Source: Nocardia arthritidis
GTDB taxonomy: Bacteria > Actinomycetota > Actinomycetes > Mycobacteriales > Mycobacteriaceae
Assembly (NCBI RefSeq): GCF_011801145.1
Contig: NZ_CP046172.1
Span: 1,178,001-1,242,000 of the forward strand
Direction: 5' to 3'
DNA: 64,000 nt
The position numbers and the translations under genes were made by a program. This document shows, piece by piece, positions 29,701 through 44,700 of the stretch (positions within the stretch are counted from its first letter, which is position 1; the number at the start of each line of letters is the position of its first letter). Below the pieces are notes generated by a model, which saw nothing but the letters and a program-made list of their open reading frames with translations, did no database searches and was not told the origin of the DNA.

Positions 29701-32700
29701 GCGCCGGGTCGACGCGGCACAGGATCATGCCGACGCGGCGGCGGAGTACGCGGACGCGGTGGAACGGCGGACCGCCGCGAACGAGGCCGGACTCGCCGCG
29801 ATGGATGAGCGGTTGGATGCCGAGGCCGAACACGCCGCCGCACAGCGCGAACGCGCGGAGGCCAAGAGCGACGCCGAAATCGCTGCGGCGGACCGGCGGC
29901 TCGTCGATGCGGCGGCCCGGATCGACGCGGCGGATCGGCGGCTGGCCGAGACGGCGCGGGACGGGAACACCGCAGAGGGGGATGTGGCCGCGGCGGAGGC
30001 CAAGATGGCCAGAGCCAGAGCGGATCTGGCCAGGACCGAAAACGATGCCGCGGCCGCGGCGGCGCATCTCACCGCCGCCGAAGCATTCTTGGCGGTCGCG
30101 GAGGCTCGATCGGCCATGGTGGAAGCACACGTCGCGCTCGCGCACGCCGAGCTGGCGGGACTCCGGGACGCCTTCGCCGAGGTCGCGCGCAAGCGGGCGG
30201 AGGTGCTGCACGAGGTGAGCAACGACCTGATCGCCGCATTGGAAGAGGCGGGTAAGGCGCGCGACGCGGCGGCGGACGCCGGACTGCTCGACAAGGAGCA
30301 GGCGGGGTTGGACGCGGCCAAGGAGCGTCAGAAGGCCGCGGAGATCGCGGGCAGGATAACCCACGATTACTACACATCGCGGTCGGAACCGGACGTTCCG
30401 GACGATATCCGAATTACCGACGAGGACCGCGTGACCACGGCGGACCTCGCCGCACTGATGCGGGGTGGGTCCGAGGCCGACGCCATGGCGGCCATCATCG
30501 AGGCCATTCGCCGCGGCGACAAGAACCACAACGTCATGTGGTGGACGCAGGTGATGGGCACACTGGCGATGCGCGAAGGCCCGATCGATATGGCCGCGGG
30601 CGAGGGAAAATCGTTGGTGTTCGTGGCCAGTTCCGCGTTGGACGCGGCGAGAAATGGTTCGGTGCACAATTACACGACCCGTGAGACCTTGGCGGACCGT
30701 GAATTCAAAAAGTTCAGCAAAATTTTGGAGAAGTACGGATTCGATATCGTTCGGATGCGGTCGGAGGGAAAGTATCCGGAACCGGTGGAGGGTAGGGCGA
30801 CGATTTATGTCGGAACCCAGAACGATGCCGGTTTCGGACATCTCAACGACAATGACGTGCCGGACTCCGGCCAGCAGGGCAGCAGGAAGGGGCGCGCCAA
30901 ATTCGACGAAATCGACGAGTTGCTTCGTTGGGCGCAATCCATCTTCATCAAGTCCGAAGGGGTGAGCGAACCGGCGCCTCCGCATATCGAAAGCCAGGTG
31001 CTCGGGGCAAAAGAATTTCTGGAAAAAGAGCTGGCTGCGGGCCGGTTGACCTCCGCAGATTTCAATCACAAGCCGGGGCAGATCGGCGGCGACGCGCGAT
31101 TGACCCGGCAGGGCAGGGCTGCGATCGAGGAAATCCTGGGTCGCAAATTGACCAAGGAGGAATTGAAACGATTGAATATGGAGGCCGTGGCCAGGTGGGT
31201 GTACCGCGAAAACGACCACTACCAGATCGGGTGGCGTGATCCAAAGGTCAGGGCGGTCCAGAGCGCACTCAGAGATGCGGTGGACGAGCACCGTATGGGC
31301 AGGCAGGATTTCGAAAGCAATGCCGATCAGAACGGTCGGCTCGCGCTGACGGACGAGGGCCGCCGCAAAGTGGAGGAGGGCCTCGGACGGGAATTGACGC
31401 CCGAGGAGCTGGAACGGTGGGGCACCGCCGCCGGAACAAAGTGGGGCAAGCTGAAAGGCGATATGGTCTTCATTATCGACCAGACCTCCCACAAGGTGAT
31501 GTTCGATTCGAAGACCTCCAGTGAAAGCCGCTGGAACGGTGGACTTGCGCAGGCCATCGAGGCCAAACACGGCCTCCAGATCCGCGACGATCCGAGCAGT
31601 AACAGGAGTATCACCTCACAGAAACTGTTCTCGTCGGATCGCTACGAGAGCCTTACCGGCGCCTCCGGTACCGCGAAGGGGTCGGAACAGTTCATGCGCG
31701 ACAACTACGGCATGAAACCGGTCGTTCAGATCCCTCGGTACAACGATTTGAATCTGAAGGTGGAGGATCGGTTCGCGGAGAACCAAGAGGCGAAGCTGCG
31801 GCAGATGGCCGACTATATCGCCGAACACCAACGGGCCGGTGAGGCCCAGATGGCGGTCATGAACCGCAACAGTGAGGTCGCGGAGCTGTCGGCGCTGCTG
31901 GACGAACTCGGCGTGGAACACGTCGCGGTCGATGCGAGCTTTTTCATCGAACACGGCGACTCGGTCGACGCCAGGCTCGAGAAAATCTTCGAGGAGGCGG
32001 GCAAATCGGGCAAGGTTGTGGTCATCAACCGTCAGGGCGGCCGCGGTGTCGACGTCACCGTCAGTCCCGAGGTCGAGGCCAAAGGCGGCCTGCGCGTACT
32101 GATTTCGAGTCATTCGGAAAATCGCGACGAGGACATCCAGGTCGAGAACCGCACCGCGCGCGGCGGCAAGCAGGGTAAGGCGGTGTACTTCAACTCGCCG
32201 GATGATGCGCTGTACAAACGACTTGCGGACAATCCGTTGATCGAGCACGCGGTGGTCCAATATGTCGGCGACGTCAACGCGCACGACGCGAACCCGACCC
32301 CGGAGACGAAGGGCCGGGCCGAGACCGCGGTGGAGCAGCTACGCAAACTGATCGGCCTCGGGCAGAGCCGATTCGCGCGTGCCGCGAATATCCCGGCCCC
32401 CACCGCGACGCACGAGCCCAACGCGCCACCGGAAACCGACGAGACCGATAAGCGCGCTCCGCCCGACCCGAACTTCCTGAAACCGCTGCATCCGCCTCCG
32501 CAGAGTCAGGGGGCCAACGGCTCCCAACCTGTGTCGTCGAACACCGGCGTGCCGTCCGGGAACGGGTCGACCAGCACCGCTCTCGGCGCGAATCCGCAAG
32601 GTGCGCAGGGTGTTCCGCGGCTCAATACACCGCAGACATCGGCGCCCGGAACGACATCCGCGACCCCATCGGGGAATACCGCGTCCCCAGGCACGACGCC

Positions 32701-35700
32701 CGAGCCGACGAATGGTGCTGCGCCATCGGATACGGCTGCACCATCGAGCACCAGCGCGCCGTCGAGTGCAGCCACGCCGCCGCACACCGCCGCGCCATCG
32801 GGTACTACCGCGCCGTCGAGTACCGCAGTGCCGACGAATATTTCCGTCCCGTCGAACACCAGCGTCCCGTCGAGCGCCGACTTCGCCGTCGACACCGACG
32901 GCAATCCGGGGCTGACCGGTGTCGGCACCGGCGCCGTACACGCGCCCGGCGGCCCGAACCCGTGGACCCTCCACGCTTTCGATCCGGAAGACCCCACCGC
33001 GCCACACAGCGCCGGTTACCGCCCGAACACCCCATCCACCGAATCCGGCACCCCGACATCGGAATCCAACGCGACGTCGCAGCGTCAGAACGGCCTGCCG
33101 ATCCCCGGCTCCGAAACAGCAACTCCGCAGCCGGAATCCGTTGGCGAACCGCTCACCGACCGCCAGCCCCGGATGGAGAACCCGGACGAATCCAATAATC
33201 AACCGCGACAAGGTGCTTCGGCGGGTGCCGGAACACCTGATGCGAACCGGGCCGGAACAACGCTCGCCGTGGACGTCGTACCGCTCGCGGAACTCACCCC
33301 GATCCGTACCGATAGTGGCTTCGGCACGGATGATCTCGGTCCGCGCAAGGTCGAGATTCTGCGGATGATCGCATCGGGGCGGTCCGATCTGGAGATCGCG
33401 CGCCGGTTGGGGCTGCGCCTGGATACGGTGAAGACCCACGTCAAACAGATTTTCAAGCTGTTGCGGGTCGGGGATCGGACCTTGGCCGTTGTGGAGGCAC
33501 TGCGGCTGGGCATCCTCACCGAGGATGAGCTCGCCGGGCCGTATGGCGAAGCGCCGGGCGATGATGTGCGCGAGCTGTCGGATCGGGAAAAGCAGATCCT
33601 GGTGCTGGTCGCGCACGGCTGGTCGAATCGCGCTATCGCCACGGCGCTGGGACTTTCCTGGAAGACGGTGACGCAACACCTGCGGCGGGTCAATGCGGTG
33701 CTGGGCACCGTCAATCGGACCCAGGCGGTGGCGTCGGCGATTTCCTGGGGAATTCTCGACCGGCGGGCCGTCGCCATCGAGCCTTTCATGCGACTGCTCG
33801 AGGTCGCCGATCCCGGGCTGTGGCTGACCGCGGGACGAACCGCGGATGCGCTGTATGACGCTGTGCGGCAGGCGATTCGAATCGGTCTGCTGCCCGTCGG
33901 CGCGCGATTGCCGACGGAGCCCACGCTCGGTAACCATCCGCTCCTGGCGCAGGAAACGGTGCAGCGCGTCTTCGACAGGTTGCGGGACGAGGGCTACCTG
34001 AGCCGCGGCGAATCCAGGGCGACGGTCGCGGGTGTAGAGAGGTGGCCGACCGATACGGCGGATTCGAGGGTCTCGCTCACCCGGCTGTTGGAGCTGTTCG
34101 GCACCGAATCACCCAGCGCGCCACAGCAAAACCGCGCCCTCGCGCGGTTGCGCGATGCGTTGCGTGCCGCGATTCGCGCGGGCGAGCTGCAGCCTGGCTG
34201 GCGGCTGCCGACGCTGCGGGAACTGAATGCCGATCCCGCCCTGTCGCGCTACGGGTTGCGCCGCGTCTTCAAGGACCTGAGCGACGAGGGGTATCTGATC
34301 TCGGGTCGCAGGATCGGCACCGTGGTGTCGAACCCGGAGCGATGGCCGGAATCCGTTGCACCAGAAGCAGATCCGGGGACCGGCGACAAGTTCACCCCCG
34401 CCCGCCTGCTGGCGATCCTCGGCGCCGAACCCGGCGAATTCGAGGCACGGCTGGGCACCGGCCGACCGCTGGAGTTGCTGCGCACCGCGCTGCGGGACGC
34501 GATCCGCGGCGGTCGATTGCCGGTCGGTGCACAGTTGCCGACAGTCCGCGAGCTCAGCGGTCGATTGGGTATTTCGCCGGGTGTCGTCGAACGCGCATAC
34601 GACCGACTGCGGGTCGAAGGCTATCTGTCCCGGAGCCGAGGGCCGGGAGGCACCACCGTGGCCCGGTCCGACCAATGGCCGGAGGTGCCCGAGCAGCTCA
34701 CCCCGGCTCAGGTCTTGGCCACCCTCGGTATCGAGGCGCACGAGGTCGAATCACGCACTGGCCAAGCGGCGTTGCTCGCGGCGCTGCGTGGGGCGCTCGG
34801 GCGCGGCGCCCTCGCACCGGGTGTGGTGCTGCCGCGGCCGGTCGATTTCGCCGATAGGGTGGGGATATCCGCGGCGAAAGTGCGGGCGGTCTATCGGGAC
34901 CTGCGCGCCGCCGGATATCTGCGAGAGCAGGGCGGCGTCGGCACCCTGGTGGCGGATACGGCCCGCCGGCAGGGTCGGCGACCCGCGGCTAGCGCGAATA
35001 TCTTTGTACGCCCGGTGATTTCGCCGGACGATCTGTTGCGGACGCTCGGCATTGCGCAATCGGACGCCGCCGCACCGGTCGATTGGCGAATGCTGATGGA
35101 CCGGTTGCGCGATGCGATTCGCACCGGACGACTGGCCGTCGACGACGTATTGCCGCCCGCGCGGGCCTTTGCCGGGTCCACGGTAGTGTCGTCGGCCGGT
35201 GTCGAGCGGGCCTATGGACAGCTGCGGTCCGAGGGGTACCTGGTACGGCTGCGCAGCGTCGGTACCAAGGTGGCGAACCCGGCCGGTGATTCGTCCCGGC
35301 GGCGCAAACCCGGTGCGCTGCCGAATGTTCCAACTCGCGGCCGGAACGGATTTGTGCCCGGGCCGATCAACGCATTCGATTCGCCCGATCGGGCGGTGTC
35401 CGGCGAATGGGCGCCTACTGCGGCCGACGCGTTCGAGCGGCCCGGGTCCGCGCGGGCATCGGAACCTGCCGCCGGGGCGCGGCCCGACGCCGCCGTGCCA
35501 TCGAACGGTCGATCGCGGGCCGCGTCGGCGGATGCGGTGGCGCGCGCGGCCGCCGCCTCCGGCACTGCCGCGCCGATGGCCCCGATTCAGCTCGAAAATG
35601 GTTCCCCCGTCGCGGATCTCGGTTCGCGCCGGGTCGAGATCCTGCGGCTGCTCGGGCAGGGACTGTCCGTCGGGCAGATCGCGCGCCGGTTGGGAATGAC

Positions 35701-38700
35701 CACGAACGCCGCCAAGGTCGAGGTCCGTCAGGCGCTGCGCCTGCTGCGGGTCGAGGATCGGACCGCGGCGGTGGTGGAGGCGCTGCGGCTCGGCGTCATC
35801 ACCGAGGACCAGCTCGCCGAGGCGTACGGGGACGCGCCCGCGATGCGCGAGCTGACGCACCGGGAAACGCAGATCCTGACCTTGGTCGCGCACGGTTGGT
35901 CGAATGCGGAGATCGCGGCGGGGCTGCGGCTGTCCCGGCTGACGGTGCGCAAGCAGCTCGAGCGGATCAACAGACTGTTCGGCACCGCCAATCGAACCCA
36001 GGCGGTGGTATCGGCGCTCGTTTGGGGAATTCTCGACCGGCGGGCGGTCGCGTCCGAGCCCTTCATCCGGCTGCTCCGCGCCGCGGATCCCGGGCTGACC
36101 TTCACTGTCGGCCGGACCGCCGACTCGCTGTATCACGCTGTGCGCGAGGCGATTCGGCTCGGTCTGCTACCGACCGGCGCGCAGTTGCCATCGGAGCAGG
36201 AGGTGAGCGGCCATCCGCTGCTGACGTTGGCGACGGTGCGCGGCGTCTTCGCCAAACTGCGTCGTGAGGGCTATCTGGACGGCAGCAGCCGGTCCGGGTC
36301 GACGGTGGCGCCGCCTGAGCGGTGGTCGACCACCGCGCCCGCGCTGCCGGAGATCCCGCTCGCGAAGGTGCTGGAGCTGTTCGGCGGGTCCGGATCCAAC
36401 CTTTCCGCCGCACGAGTGCGCGATGCGCTGCGCACCGCGATCCGCTCGAACTATCTGCCGCCCGGTACCCCCCTGCCCACGGGCCACGATCAGGGCGACC
36501 ATCCGGTGCTGTCGCCCTCCGCGTTGCGGCGCATCTACGAGGAGCTGCATGCCGAGGGTTATCTGCGTGTCGGCCGACGGGGCGCCGTGGTGGCCGGCTC
36601 GGAGCTCTGGCCGAAATCTGCTGTGCCCGAGGCCGATTCCGGCCCGGCGGAAAGGCTGACCGCCGCCCGGCTGCTGGCGTTGCTCGGCGCCGGATCGGCC
36701 GATTTCGAGACGCGGTTGCGGACCGGTCGAACGCTGGAGGTGCTGCGGACGGCGCTGCGCGAGGCGGTTCGCGAGGGCCGGTTGCCGGTGGGCGCGCAAT
36801 TGCCGTCGGTCCGGGAACTCGGCGCTCGTCTGGGTATTTCGACGGGCTTCGTCAAGGGCGCCTATGCCTCGGTGCGGTTCGAGGGATATTTGACCCGCGG
36901 CGCCGGTTCGGCGGGCGCGGCGGTGGCCCGATCGGAGGACTGGCCGCGCGCGGTCAGTCAGCAGCCGACCGCGCCCGTGCCGAAGATCGGTGAACCCGTT
37001 GCCCAGCCGGTGATTTCGGACTCGTCCGGCACCGACGGACCGGTGGACGGGCTCGCCGATTACCAGCTGCCCAGCGCCGAACAACTCACTGATTCGGCTG
37101 CGCCGCACGGCTGTTGGCAGTACGCGATCCAGGCGGCCGAGCAATTCGGCTACCACAACCTCGATTTCGACATGTTGCGCGAGCACGGCGAACGCTGGCT
37201 GCTGCAGGGCGTGCCGACGGACGAGTTCGCGAAATTCGTTCGCGCCGACTGGCAACCGTTCGAATCGCTCGATGAAATGATCGGCCATGTCCGCGAGCAC
37301 GGCGGCATGATCTTCGGCGCGCTGGTCGCCAACGGCCGCACGGGGTTCTCGCACCTGTTCGTCGTGCATCGGGACAACGCGGGCCGTCCAGTGGTCTCGG
37401 AGCAGGTCGGCACCGAGGTCAGAGAGAATATTCCTGAGCAGCAATGGCTGTCGGCGCAGCAAGAGCGTGAGCTGCAGCCGTCCGGAATCGTCATCCGAGC
37501 CGCTAAGACCGCCGTGCACCCGCTCGCGCCCGGACAGGAACCGCGCTCGGTGGCCGGTGTCGATCGCTCGGCGTTGCCGCTCGGCGCCCGTGCCGAGGAA
37601 TCCGGGCTCGCGCCCCGGCTGCGCGAGCTGCACTCCGCGATGCGTACCGCGCGTGCCGACGAATTGCGCACGCGCGCAACGGCTCTCGAACGCCGTGCGG
37701 AGGCGGATGCGGCGGCCGCGGCCCACAAGCGCAAACAGGCGCGCCGTCTCGGTCTGCAAGCGGACCGGCTGGACGCCAAGGTGGCGGAGGCCGCCGAACA
37801 CGTGGAACAGCTGCGCGCTCAGGCCGTCGCGCTGCGCCGCGCCGCGAACGAGCGGACACAGCAGCGGCTGCAGGACGGCATCCAGCAGCTGCGAAACCGG
37901 TTGGCCGCGCAGCTGGACGATCCGGATCTGGTGGACGCCCTGCGCACCGACCTCGCCTTGCTCGACCGCGCCGACGCCGCGGCCTATGAGCTGGCGCAGG
38001 TGCGGTTGGCGCAGGCAGGTTTGGCGGATCTGGCGCGGCAGATTGAGCGCGGCCGGGCCGGGGTGCGCGAGCTGGCCGACGCGATCGAGGCCGCCGAGCA
38101 GGAAGCGTCGGACCTACCGGAGGCCGAGCGGTTGGCGGGGTTGCGCGCCGCCGCGTTGGAGCTGATCGAGGCCGATCAAGCGGTGTTCATGCTCGAGAAG
38201 GCGCACCGGGAGCTGACCGAAGCCCTCGAGCAGACCGGCCCATTGGCCGACCGGGAAGCGGCGCTGACTCGGGAGGTCGAGGCGGCGACGCAGGCGCGGG
38301 AGCGGTTGGCCGAGCAGTTCGGCGTCTCCCATCCGATGGAGTTGACGGCCGGTAACCGTGGCGCGTTGTCGCCGGGTGGGCAGCGGGTTCGGGCGCTGCG
38401 GGCCGTGATCGAGCAATGGAAGGCGCTCGAGACCGAATCGGATCGGTTGGCGCAGCGTCGTGCTGCGTTGCAGGCGATCGATGATCTCGGGTTGTTCCCG
38501 ATCGCGGCTCGGGTTGGTGTGGAACCGGCGGCGGATGGTTCGACGACCTTCCCGAATCGGCGAGTGGTGGTGGTCGGCACCGAGGCGGAAACCACCGGTT
38601 ACCGGCAGGCGTTGCAGCGGGTGCTGGCTCCGGGTGCCGACGTGAATCTCATTCTGGGGCTTGCGAAGTCGGACACGATCCCGATGGATGTGGAGTTCGT

Positions 38701-41700
38701 CCGGTACACGGTGGACGAGCAGGGGCGGCCGACCGGACTCCAGCCGCTGGCCTCGACGGATGCGGTGACGACCAGCAAGGTCGGCCCGCAGTGGGAGCCG
38801 GCCAAGCATGCGCGGTCGTGGGAGAAGGAGAAGTGGACGGCCGTCCTCGGGCCGTACTCGCTGTCGTATGGCGCGGTGCCCTATTTCGATGATGTCACCG
38901 CGATAAATCACCGTTTCAAGCCGGGCGAAACCATCGAAACCGTTTTCCCGCAACAGCTTCCGCAGACCAAGCCACAGTTCGTTGTGCCGGAGGGTGTGAA
39001 CGCCTACCACTCCGATCTCGGTAAGAACGTCGTATCGGCTCGGATGCTCAGCGTCGCGATGGCCGCGCGGGTTCCCAATCACCCGTGGGTGGCGGAGTTC
39101 GTGCAGAACCGGGAATGGTTGGGTCGCGGCATCTTGCGCCTCACCCAACGGTGGTTGCCCGCGAATACCGAGCACGGACGGGCGGTCCGGCCCACGATGT
39201 CCTCGGCGTTCATCAACGGACATCCGCGCCTGGCGTTCGCGGTGGCCAACGTGACGCAGTGGGTGCCGAGCGTGACCAAGGGTCGATGGGTGCAACTGCT
39301 CCCGGTGATCCGCGGCACGGGAACGCACCAGTGGTTCGACTACTGGCAGCACGACCCGCAGCAGCTGCGCCGGGCGGATCTGGCGAAGCCGGCTGTCAGC
39401 CCGGCGGCGGTGCATCTCGTTGGCACGACGACCCGGGTGTACACCGGGGAGAGCGTCGAGATCCCGGAAACGCTCGCCGAGCGCTGGGCGGCGAATGATC
39501 AAGAGCGCGAACGGATTCAGGAGGAAACCGAGCGCGACTACGACCGCTTCGAGCACGACCGCGTACACGGTGGCGACAGCTTCCTGCACCGGATCGCCGA
39601 ATACGCGGCGCAGAATCCGGATGCCTTCTCCGGCGGCAGCAAGACGCGCTGGACCTACGCCGACGGCAAAGTGGTGCTCGATCCGACGGGTTCGACGATG
39701 CCGAAGCACGCCGACGGTTCCACCTGGCTGCGTGATCCCGATGGCAATGTGCGCCCGCACGCGGAGCTCGTGGCGAACCTGGAGTGGGTCCGCGATTATC
39801 TGATGCGCAATGCCGAAATGAACCACATCGCAGACATCGTCGCGATGTGGAAGCGGCTGCTGCTCGGAAAACCGTTGCGCGAGGACATTATTGCGATCGA
39901 GGCCGCGCTGGCCGAGTCGCAGTACCGCGCGCTGCACCCGAACGCCACCCAGGAACAGGCTCTGGCGTATGCGAAGTCGCTCGGTTACGACTGGGATCGC
40001 AGTCGCCCGCATCTGCCGAATGAGCGCAGCCTTTGGGCGAAGCTGACCGGCGCGCGGTCCACCAGCCCCGTCGATTTCACCCCGGAGCTGGATCCGAACG
40101 CACCCGACCCCGCGCGCACCCGGCGCTTCGGCACCACCCTGTACTTCGGTGACGGCGGGCAGGGCCGCAGGTACGTGCTCGATCAGCTGCGTCAGATCAT
40201 GCGCGGTTTCCCGGAGGCGCAGATCGACGAGGCATGCGCGAAGGCGGACGCGCGGATCAAGGCGGCGACGAAGAACTATCGCGGCCCGGTCGACATGGCC
40301 AAGGGCGGTGTGCACGTTTCGGCGAAGGTGACCGGCCCGGCCGGGCGGCGCAAGCTGCAGGTCGTCATCGAGGCCGAGGGCGGCGGTGGCATCCTCTACG
40401 AGCCGGTCGAACCCGCGACGGGTGCTGTCCGGCGACTCGTCCGCTTCGTCGGCAACCTGATACCGGGCGTGCACACGGAGCGGCCCGGCCCGGATCTGCC
40501 GCACCGGATCCAGGGCTACAACCTGACGGAGGATCCGCGCGGGCATATCGGTGCGGAACTCGAAAACGATTCCGGGACAATGCCGTCGGGCGGCGCGCTG
40601 CCGACGGGCCGGTCCGCCGGGGATGCGGCGTCGGTCCCCGACGGATCCAGCCCAGCCGCGACCCGTCCCGGCCAGGAGCGGTCCGGTTCGGTGGATCCGC
40701 TTGCCGCACAGGCGGAGTCCGGGACGGTAGGTTCGGTCGCCGAGCAGGCGCAGCCGGGTTCGGTGGATCCGCTTGCCGCACAGCCGCAATCCGGGGCGGT
40801 AGGGGCGGTCACCGAGCAGACGCGCCCCGGATCGGTCGGCCCGGTTATCGGGCAAGTGAAACCCGGATCTGCGAATAGCACTGCCGCGCAATCGAATACC
40901 ACGTCCGACGGCTCGACATCGGTTCCGGAGCGGACCCGGCAGCAGTTGACGAGCCTCGCGCCGGTCACCGGCCTGCCCGCGGATGCGCAGGCCGAGCTCG
41001 ATCGGCTGGTGGCCGAACGCGCGGTGGTATCCGAGCAACTGCCCGCTCTGCGCGCCGCCGTGGCCGAGGCCGCGCCAACAGAGCTTCAGCAGGCCACCGA
41101 GCAGCTCGACGCGGCGCTGACCCGGGTGGGTGAACTCGCCGACGAGCTGACGGCGCTGGCCGGTGCCGCCTATTTGGCGGCGCAGGGCGCGGTACCCGTC
41201 CGCGACGCGGCGGGCACGCCGATACCCGGAATAGGCGTTGTCGACGACACTCGGGTGATCGTGGTGGGCCGGGGATTCGATCCGTCCGTCCACCGCGCGC
41301 TACTCACCGACGCCGCGCGCCGCAGTCCCGGATTGGCCGCGGCGCTGGCCCGTCCCGGCGCCGAAATCCATTTCATACGAGTGGTCGTCCATCCGGACGG
41401 CGTGCCGCACGTGGCCGGGCTCGCGTCGCCGTCGGCGCCGGAATTCGTCGCGGAATCGGCCGCCGCGGCGATGCCGGTGGGCCATGTCGTTACGGTTCAA
41501 GCGAATTCCGCGACGGTTCGAGACGACCCGCAGGCCGCCGAGCGCGGACATATCGTCTTCGACATCGACGGACAACTGGTGCCGATGCGCCTGGTCGAGG
41601 GGCCGGACGGCTGGCAGTTGGTCGCTCCCGATCCGGCGGATCCGGCGGAAACCGCCGCACCGGAACAGGTTTCGCCGTCGGCCGTAACTCGGAGGGAGTC

Positions 41701-44700
41701 GGCGGGGCGCCGGTTCGCGCAGTGGCTGAAGCAGGCCGTGCGCTACCACAAGGTGAACCCGATTCACCCGCCGTCGGAAATGGTGCCCGCGGGCCAGGCC
41801 GTGGTGATCATGTCCATCGGGCAGCTCGCGCACATCGGGCCGCTGGAGCCCGAACACCTGTACGCGGCACATTCCAAGGCGCACAAGGCGAGTCCGCTGA
41901 TCACCATCCGCGAGATCGTCACGTTCTGGAAGTCGCGCCACCAGATCGCGCGCTTCTTCCGCCCGGGCGCCGGCATGGTCGAGACGCCGATGCCGACGAC
42001 CAGGGACGGCCGGGAGTACACCTACTGGCGCGACCCGAGCAGCCCCGAGGCGCGGGCGATGTCGGCCGAGCTCACGCGCCTCGGACTACAGCGCTTCGAT
42101 CCGGTGACACAAGCCGAAAACGCTGCGCCGCAACCGGTTACGACCGGCCCCGAATTGGCAGGCGACGTCGCGGCGCCCGTGCCGGACGCGCGGCCGCAGC
42201 CCAGCTCCGCCGCGGCGCGCGCCGAACTCGCCGACTGGAGCGAGCAACTCGCCGATACGGCGCGGCCGCGCGCGGAGGAGGGCGCGCGGCTTTACGCCTT
42301 GGCCGCCGAATACGATGTGACACTGGTCGATACGAGTCCGGAATCGGTGCAGGCCGCCCTCGACGAACTGCACTACCGGGCGATGCGCCAGGCGGCTACG
42401 GTGCGCGAGCTCGAGGCGGCGCTGCTGCGCCTGGAAGCGGAGGCGCAGCGGATCCCGTTCAACGGGGAGGTCAACTTCATCGCGCCCGACCCGCTCGGGA
42501 ATTTCGAGCGGGAGGTTCGGGAGGCGACCGCCGCGGTCAAGGCGGCGGCCGAGGGTAAGAGCCTGGTCGAGGGCAAGGGCCGCGGCCTGCGGTGGGCGCT
42601 GCGCCTCGGCCGCGCCCTCGGCCTGTGGGAAGGGGTGAACAACCGGAGCCAGCCGGGACACCGCTGGTACGACCTGAACCAGCGCGATACACCGACCGGA
42701 CGCGCGTACGTCGCGGACGTCGCCCGGCGCGCCGGGCTGCAGAGCGAGGTCGGCATGCGGGCCGAGATCGTCGGCGCCGATCCGGCCGCGGTCGATCCGG
42801 CGGAGTTGGCCGCACAGCGCGAGCGGGCAGCCGAATTGGCCCGTATCGCAGACGAATTCGAGGCGCAGGCGGCTCGCTACCGCGCCGCGGACGCGGCGTT
42901 CGGTGAGGTCGTCGAGGTGATGGCGGACGTTGCCGGACAGGACTGGGTCCGCTCCCAGGGCGGCGCGGCGCTGGACGCGGCGAAGCATCCCGGCATCGCG
43001 CTGGTCGGCGACGACCGGCTCACCCTCGTGGTCATCGACGACGGGTCCGGTCACGACCGGATGCTCGCGAAGCTGCTGGCCGATCCGGATTACGCCGATG
43101 TGGCCCGGGCGCTGAATCGCGATGAGATCGGGCTCGAGTACCGGGTGGTCTGGGCGGACCATGCCGGGACGGTGCTCAGCGCCGCGATCGAGGCACCGGA
43201 GGTCCGGCACTTCGCCGGTGAGATCGCCGGGCGCCGTCTCACCGCGACGATGTTGCGCGACGCGGACGGCCGCTGGCACGTGCTCGCGGACGGCGTGCCG
43301 CCGGAAGTCGCCGCACCGCAGGAGCGTTCGAGCCTGGACCAGCTGACCAGGGCAGAGCTGGAGCAGGGGCTCGCCGAACTGCGCGAACACTTCGACCTGA
43401 AACCGGAGCAACTCGCCCCCGGACAGTTGGCCGCGACGATCGCCGCGCTGCGCGACCGCAACGCACTGGACGCGATCGCCGACGAGGCGCTGCTCGACCA
43501 CGCCCGTACCCTGCTCGCCATCGATCGGTTCAACGCGTTCTACGAGCTGGCCGCGATCCGTGCCAAAGTGGGGCGCATCGCCGCGATCGCCGAGGCGGAC
43601 CTGACGCCGCACCGGCTCGCGGAGGTGATCGCCGATCCGGAGCAAGGGAATTCGGTCCGTAAGAAGCAGGTGACCGCGCTGCTCGGTTACGTGCAGAAGT
43701 TGCGCGGCATCGATGCCGCGGCCGTCGACGCGGCGCGCGACCGGTTGGCCGAGGCGCTGGGTATCTCGGCCGACGACCTTTCCCTGAAGAAGTTCACCAA
43801 GAACCCCCGGACCCAGAACCTGCACTACGTTCTGGATAAAACACGAATCGGCCCCACACAGCTGAGCCGGGCGCTCGGCAAGGCGATCCGCGCCGACGCG
43901 GCCCGCGCCGTGGCCGCGCTCACCGAATACCTGGACGCGATCGGCGCGATCGATCCGCACACCGACGGGCTGCGGCCGAATCCCGATGCGGCGCCGAGCG
44001 ATCCGCGCCCCGTCGACCGCGAACTGCCCATGCGGGATCCGACCACCCCCGACTACATTCGCGAGCTCGTCGAGGATCGGGACCGACTGCTGGCCGCGGC
44101 GGCGGAATATCCGAGCGCGAATCTCGACCCGGCCGGGCCGCAGCAGCCGAGCCGTAGTTGGCGGCAGATCGCCGGTGTGGTGCTCGAGGACCTGTCACCG
44201 GCCGATTACGCGAAGGCCTACGCGGCGATCCGCGCCGGAAAGTTCGCCGATCTCGGTGCCCGCGACGAGGCGCGGCTCGCGGCGATCCAGGAAGTGCTGC
44301 GGGATCGGGCACGGAACACCGACGCCGAGATCAGCGCGCTCGAAGAACTGGCCGAACACCTCAACCGCCGCGCGGGGCTTACCGGTGACGGGTCGGCGAA
44401 TTTCGTTGCACCGCAAGGTGATTCGGCGGACGCTGGACAGGCGAACCGGCCCGTCGCAGCGCGGGTGGCGGATCCTGCTGGTGTGGCGTCGGATCCTGCT
44501 GGTGTGGCGTCGGATCCTGCTGGTGTGGCGTCGGATCCTGCTGGCGCGGTGGCGGATCCCGCTGGCGCTGTGACGGATCCCGCTGGCGCTGTGACGGATC
44601 CCGCTGGCGCTGTGACGAATGCCGGTGGCGTGGTGGCAAACCCCTCCGGCGCGACGGTGAATCCCGACGGAACCGTGGCGAATACCGCTGGCGCGGTGAA

